From positions 1 to 64,000 of the forward strand of contig JAZKYH010000059.1 of assembly GCA_045612065.1 (NCBI GenBank): a stretch of DNA of 64,000 nucleotides, written 5' to 3'. Of this stretch, positions 60,846-64,000 are shown piece by piece. The notes under the pieces were generated by a model, which made no database searches, was not told where the DNA came from, and worked only from the letters and a program-made list of their open reading frames with translations. This DNA comes from UBA1189 sp045612065. Lineage in GTDB: Bacteria > Bacteroidota > Bacteroidia > Bacteroidales > Bacteroidaceae. The position numbers and the translations under genes are program-made. How positions within the stretch are numbered: position 1 is the first letter of the stretch; the number at the start of each line of letters is the position of its first letter.

Positions 60846-60930
60846 TCTTATTCTTTTCACCACAGATTGCGCGGATTCCTCGGATTGATTATAAAATCTG
60901 TTAAATCTGTGTAATCCGTGGTTGATAGTT
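60846..60930. repeat. Junction phrase repeat between rnfC and rnfD
   Basis: Words CACCACAGATTGCGCGGATT and CTGTGTAATCCGTGGTTG pair as a loose palindrome, like the rnfG-rnfE junction. Confidence 0.7.
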
Positions 60931-62268
60931 TTACTTCTTCATGTTTCTCTCACGGATGATGCCACCTACTGTGTTCTTTGCCAAGCGTACCCAGTCGAGC
61001 AACGGACGGTTTGACGGACAAGTAAATGAGCAGCATCCACACTCGATACAGGTCATGATGTCCTCGTTCTCGGCACGCTCCCAGTCGCCATACTCTCCGA
61101 GCTTGGCAAGCAAGTAGGGCTCGAGACCCATAGGACATGCGCTCACGCACTTGGCACAGCGGATACAGTTCTGCTCCTTGCCACGCACAGACTCCTCCTC
61201 GGTCATGAGCAACACACCTGAACTACCCTTGCAGATGGGTACCTCGGCATTCAAGAGTGCCTTACCCATCATGGGACCACCACCGATAATCTTACCTGTA
61301 TTCTCAGGCATGCCACCAGCGGCCTCAATGAGCATGTTCATGGGAGTTCCCATGCGAGTGAGGAAATTTGAGGGATTGGCCAAGGCTTTACCGGTTACTG
61401 TCACCACGCGCTCGAAGAGGGGCTTGTTCTTGATGACAGCCTCGTATACGGCATAGGCGGTACCCACGTTCTGCACCACAGCACCTACGGCAATGGGAAT
61501 CGCAGGAGGATTGGGCACCTGACGGCCGATGACTGCATCGATGAGCTGTTTTTCACCACCCTGAGGGTATTGCACCTTGAGGGGAACGATCTCAATGTTG
61601 GGATACTTGGCAGCCTTTTCTTTCATTAGGGCGATGGCATCGGGCTTGTTGTTCTCGATGCCGATATATCCTTTGGTTACGTTCACGGCCTTCATGAGGA
61701 GTGATACACCCATGAGAATCTCCTCGGGCTTCTCGAGCATCAACTGATGGTCGGCAGTGAGGTAGGGCTCACACTCTACAGCATTGATGATGACGCACTC
61801 GGCTTTGCTTCCGGGGGGAGGTGTGAGCTTTACGTGTGTGGGGAAGCAAGCGCCACCCATACCTACAATACCGGCATCCTTAATCTTGGCTACAATCTCT
61901 GCCGGTTCAAGGGTGCATTCAGTCACGAGTTCTTCGCTGCGGTCGATGCTCTCTTCCCACTCGTCACCGATGACATCGATGAAGATGGCAGGCTTGCGGT
62001 ATCCGCTGGCATCGATGACAGAGTCTATCTTGGCCACCTTGCCCGATACGGATGAGAAGATAGCCGCCGACACAAAACCGCCCGCATCGGCAATCTTGGT
62101 ACCGACCTTCACCATGTCGCCTTTGGCCACACAAGCCACGGCAGGGGCACCGATATGTTGAGACAGGGGAAACACTGCCTGTTTGGGCAATGCCATGGGC
62201 TCGATTTTCTTGCCTGCCGACAACTTGTTTTCTGATGGATGTACACCACCTATTCTAAAAGTCTTCAC
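60931..62268 (-). CDS. rnfC: Rnf complex subunit RnfC
   Basis: A 445-residue soluble subunit carrying FMN and NADH sites. GGVHPSENKLSAGKKIEPMA at the N-terminus, GMGGACFPTHVKL and GIENNKPDA (Complex I 51-kDa-like fold), and two [4Fe-4S] motifs CIRCAKCVSACP and CIECGCCSFTCPS. It is the NAD+-reducing end of the complex. Confidence 0.95.
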   Translation of the reverse strand: MKTFRIGGVHPSENKLSAGKKIEPMALPKQAVFPLSQHIGAPAVACVAKGDMVKVGTKIADAGGFVSAAIFSSVSGKVAKIDSVIDASGYRKPAIFIDVIGDEWEESIDRSEELVTECTLEPAEIVAKIKDAGIVGMGGACFPTHVKLTPPPGSKAECVIINAVECEPYLTADHQLMLEKPEEILMGVSLLMKAVNVTKGYIGIENNKPDAIALMKEKAAKYPNIEIVPLKVQYPQGGEKQLIDAVIGRQVPNPPAIPIAVGAVVQNVGTAYAVYEAVIKNKPLFERVVTVTGKALANPSNFLTRMGTPMNMLIEAAGGMPENTGKIIGGGPMMGKALLNAEVPICKGSSGVLLMTEEESVRGKEQNCIRCAKCVSACPMGLEPYLLAKLGEYGDWERAENEDIMTCIECGCCSFTCPSNRPLLDWVRLAKNTVGGIIRERNMKK

Positions 62269-62322
62269 GATAATTTTGTTTAGAGTTTTATGTTTAGAGT
62301 TTAGTGCTACTAACTCCGTTTC

Positions 62323-63231
62323 TTATTTCTCTGTGTTCTCTGTTGCTTTAGATGCCTCTGCCTTGGGGGCTTCTGCTTTAGGCGCTTCGGCTGCGGGAGC
62401 AGGTTTGGGCTTTCTTGCGGGGAAGTTCACGGCAACGATGGTATGCTGCGGACATTCGTCTTCGCACTTGCGGCACAACTTACACTTCTCGTAGTCGATG
62501 TCGGCAAGGTTGTTGGCAATGGTAATAGCCTCGAACGGACATACCTTTTGGCACTTGCTGCAACCGATGCAACCAACTTCGCAGGCCTTGCGGGTGATGG
62601 CACCCTTTTCTTTGTTGACACAGAGCACTACCATGCGGCGACCATTGCGACCTTTGTTGCGCAATTCAATAATCACACGAGGACAAGCCTTCACGCAAGC
62701 ACCGCAAGCAGTACACTTGTCGGCATCAACCTCGGGAAGTCCAGTCTCAGGATTCATGTGGATCGCATCAAATTGACATGCCTTTACACAGTCGCCACAA
62801 CCCAAACAGCCATAGGCGCAGCCTGTTTCACCACAACCTGTAGCGTGGGCAATCTTACATGATGCGGCGCCGTCATACACTACGGTATGTGGACGATGCT
62901 CGCACGTTCCGTTACAACGTACCACGGCCACCTTAGGCTCGGCTGTACCTGCGCTGAGTCCGAGAATATCGGCCACCTGAGTCATAACAGCCTGTCCACC
63001 TACGGGACACATCAGTCCGTCGAGTGAAGCTGCCTTGACGCAAGCATCAGCAAATCCCGCACAGCCAGGGAATCCGCAACCACCACAATTAGCTTGCGGC
63101 AACACCTCGGCAACTTGTCCCACACGTGGGTCTTCCTTTACAGCAAACTTCTTGGAAACGATGAACAGCACACCGGCTAAAACCAGCGCTGTCGCTCCCA
63201 ATGCAATCACTGCTACCAAAATTGTGTTCAT
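62323..63231 (-). CDS. rnfB: Rnf complex subunit RnfB
   Basis: A 302-residue ferredoxin-type subunit: N-terminal helix (LVAVIALGATALVLAGVLFI), the CGGCGFPGC cluster with a later Cys, then four ferredoxin-type motifs (CLGCGDCVKAC, CTACGACVKACP, CIGCSKCQKVCP, CKLCRKCEDECP) and an Ala/Pro/Lys/Glu low-complexity tail (KPAPAAEAPKAEAPKAEASK). It accepts electrons from reduced ferredoxin. The start is at 63231, 13 bp after the RseC-like gene. Confidence 0.94.
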   Translation of the reverse strand: MNTILVAVIALGATALVLAGVLFIVSKKFAVKEDPRVGQVAEVLPQANCGGCGFPGCAGFADACVKAASLDGLMCPVGGQAVMTQVADILGLSAGTAEPKVAVVRCNGTCEHRPHTVVYDGAASCKIAHATGCGETGCAYGCLGCGDCVKACQFDAIHMNPETGLPEVDADKCTACGACVKACPRVIIELRNKGRNGRRMVVLCVNKEKGAITRKACEVGCIGCSKCQKVCPFEAITIANNLADIDYEKCKLCRKCEDECPQHTIVAVNFPARKPKPAPAAEAPKAEAPKAEASKATENTEK

Positions 63232-63244
63232 TACTACTAAAGTA

Positions 63245-63664
63245 TTAAATAGGTTTTATTATAAACGTAAATTCTCTCATCAATCGTTTCTTGCACGCAA
63301 AAAGTGTAAGAAAATATACCACAAGTGCAAGCAATGCGCTTAAGGCAGCTACAGCTTCGTTGTCCTTAGTAAGCCACATGGCAACGGATATGGCAGCTAC
63401 AAGCAGTAGGAGAGGGAAAAGAAAAGCGAGGCGAACAGCCTTCATTCCCATTGTTGCTGCTCCCTCGACCATCACTCTTTGTCCTACTTGATAGGCTTTG
63501 GCGTCGGCACCATATATGTCGACAATCTTCTCTTTGCTTTCGGCAGCTGAGCATAGACTCTTAGCACCGCAAGTTGCACAAGCCGAAGCTTGTACGATGC
63601 GTACGTGGATGCAATCTCCCTCTATGGAGTCCACTATGCCGTCATGCTTTATTACGTCTGCCAT
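63245..63664 (-). CDS. RseC/MucC-like membrane protein
   Basis: A 139-residue protein: N-terminal domain with a C-x2-C...C motif (SACATCGAKSLCSAA), two transmembrane helices (LAFLFPLLLLVAAISVAM and AALSALLALVVYFLTLFA), and a basic C-terminus. RseC-like proteins appear beside rnf/rsx genes, where they are linked to redox sensing or complex assembly. It is the first gene of the rnf operon. The ATG at 63664 is chosen over a frame opening at 63691, which would overlap the promoter. Confidence 0.88.
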   Translation of the reverse strand: MADVIKHDGIVDSIEGDCIHVRIVQASACATCGAKSLCSAAESKEKIVDIYGADAKAYQVGQRVMVEGAATMGMKAVRLAFLFPLLLLVAAISVAMWLTKDNEAVAALSALLALVVYFLTLFACKKRLMREFTFIIKPI

Positions 63665-63688
63665 ATATGTAAATACCTTATAATCTCG

Positions 63689-63720
63689 CAAAGTTAGTGT
63701 AAACCGAGAAGAATGCCAAA
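63689..63720 (-). promoter_or_regulatory. rnf operon promoter
   Basis: TTTG (63720-63717), 20-nt spacer and TAACTTTG (63696-63689) on the minus strand, a perfect match to the Bacteroidetes layout, 24 nt before the RseC-like start. Confidence 0.8.
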
Positions 63721-63750
63721 TATCACGAATAGAAAGTGGGGGATATGAAT

Positions 63751-63780
63751 AAAAAAGCCAAATATCAACGATACTTGGCT
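63751..63780 (-). terminator. Terminator after tRNA-Arg
   Basis: On the minus strand AGCCAA/TTGGCT plus an inner TATC/GATA stem is followed by TTTTTT. It lies 14 nt beyond the tRNA 3' end. Confidence 0.8.
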
Positions 63781-63793
63781 CTTTCCTTTTTTG

Positions 63794-63867
63794 TGATTCC
63801 GTTGCGACTCGAACGCAAGACCTACTGCTTAGAAGGCAGTTGCTCTATCCAGCTGAGCTACGGAACC
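63794..63867 (-). tRNA. tRNA-Arg (UCU anticodon)
   Basis: A 74-nt cloverleaf on the minus strand: acceptor GGTTCCG/CGGAATC, D-arm with GCTCAGCTGGATAGAGC, anticodon arm ACTGC-CTTCTAA-GCAGT giving anticodon TCT, and T-arm with GTTCGAGTC. The 3' CCA is not encoded. It would read AGA/AGG arginine codons. Confidence 0.95.
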
Positions 63868-63964
63868 AACCTTTTGTTATGATAAACGTTATGAAAAACG
63901 GTGCAAAATTATATCTTTTTATTGATTTAACAAAAAAAAGAGGGATTTATTTCTCGTTTTGTTA

Positions 63965-63972
63965 TATCTTTG
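63965..63972 (+). promoter_or_regulatory. Promoter -7 element at the right edge
   Basis: TATCTTTG on the plus strand in an AT-rich stretch, 28 nt before the window ends; it likely drives a gene outside the window. No convincing -33 element. Confidence 0.4.
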
Positions 63973-64000
63973 TTCTAACTTACATAAAAACAAACGAAAT

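Overview
The window looks like chromosomal DNA of a Bacteroidales bacterium, probably Prevotellaceae-like; the genus is not determinable by eye. The evidence is the promoter signature TAnnTTTG with TTTG/TTG about 20 nt upstream before many genes, several Bacteroidetes-restricted families (DUF3256, DUF4301, DUF4827), a eukaryote-like GT3 glycogen synthase, the Bat aerotolerance genes, a BspA-type leucine-rich repeat surface protein and an Rnf operon headed by an RseC-like gene. It is mostly core-genome DNA; no phage, conjugative element, intact insertion sequence or CRISPR array was seen.

Layout. 1-1.4 kb: carA and the start of carB (minus) behind a long structured leader. 1.9-5.5 kb: RelA/SpoT homologue, DUF3256 protein and mnmA (plus). 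5.8-10.1 kb: glycogen synthase and glucan phosphorylase (plus). 10.2-12.5 kb: short-chain dehydrogenase and aldehyde dehydrogenase (minus). 12.8-17.3 kb: batC-batD-batE, a PAP2 membrane phosphatase and a small DNA-binding protein (plus). 17.4-21.5 kb: 4-alpha-glucanotransferase and a TolC-like protein. 21.5-24.8 kb: a repeat-rich non-coding stretch, then a BspA-like protein and a small peptide gene. 25.1-33.5 kb (minus): lysA, lysC, ftsE, a multidomain secreted putative glycosidase and two orphan Bacteroidetes genes. 33.6-36.3 kb: nadE and a lytic transglycosylase. 36.3-43.4 kb (minus): tilS-mutS2-cutC-transglutaminase-LOG. 43.5-45.9 kb (minus): sulfatase and a GT2 glycosyltransferase. 46-51 kb (plus): Nif3 protein, zinc-ribbon coiled-coil protein, nrnA, DUF4827 and glmM. 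51-55 kb: gene remnants, exported arginine deiminase, GNAT protein and an inverted-repeat element. 54.7-57.8 kb: methionine sulfoxide reductase, uridine phosphorylase and a TPR/PD40 protein (minus). 57.8-63.7 kb: rseC-rnfBCDGEA (minus). 63.8 kb: tRNA-Arg.

Genes that work together: glycogen synthase, glucan phosphorylase and amylomaltase form an alpha-glucan storage and mobilisation set; lysC and lysA catalyse the first and last steps of lysine synthesis; rnfBCDGEA encodes a complete ferredoxin:NAD+ oxidoreductase.

The most notable observations are: (1) the carA product lacks both the nucleophilic Cys and the catalytic His of its glutaminase site; (2) degenerate short 'phrase' repeats fill many operon junctions, and the same phrases occur in frame inside four proteins; (3) a roughly 170-bp inverted-repeat element with two copies plus a related partial copy; (4) a long, RNA-like leader before the BspA-type gene; (5) a tilS promoter that predicts a leaderless mRNA, and a duplicated promoter before the arginine deiminase gene. 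All calls are by eye from translated sequence and memory of protein families; no database search was run.
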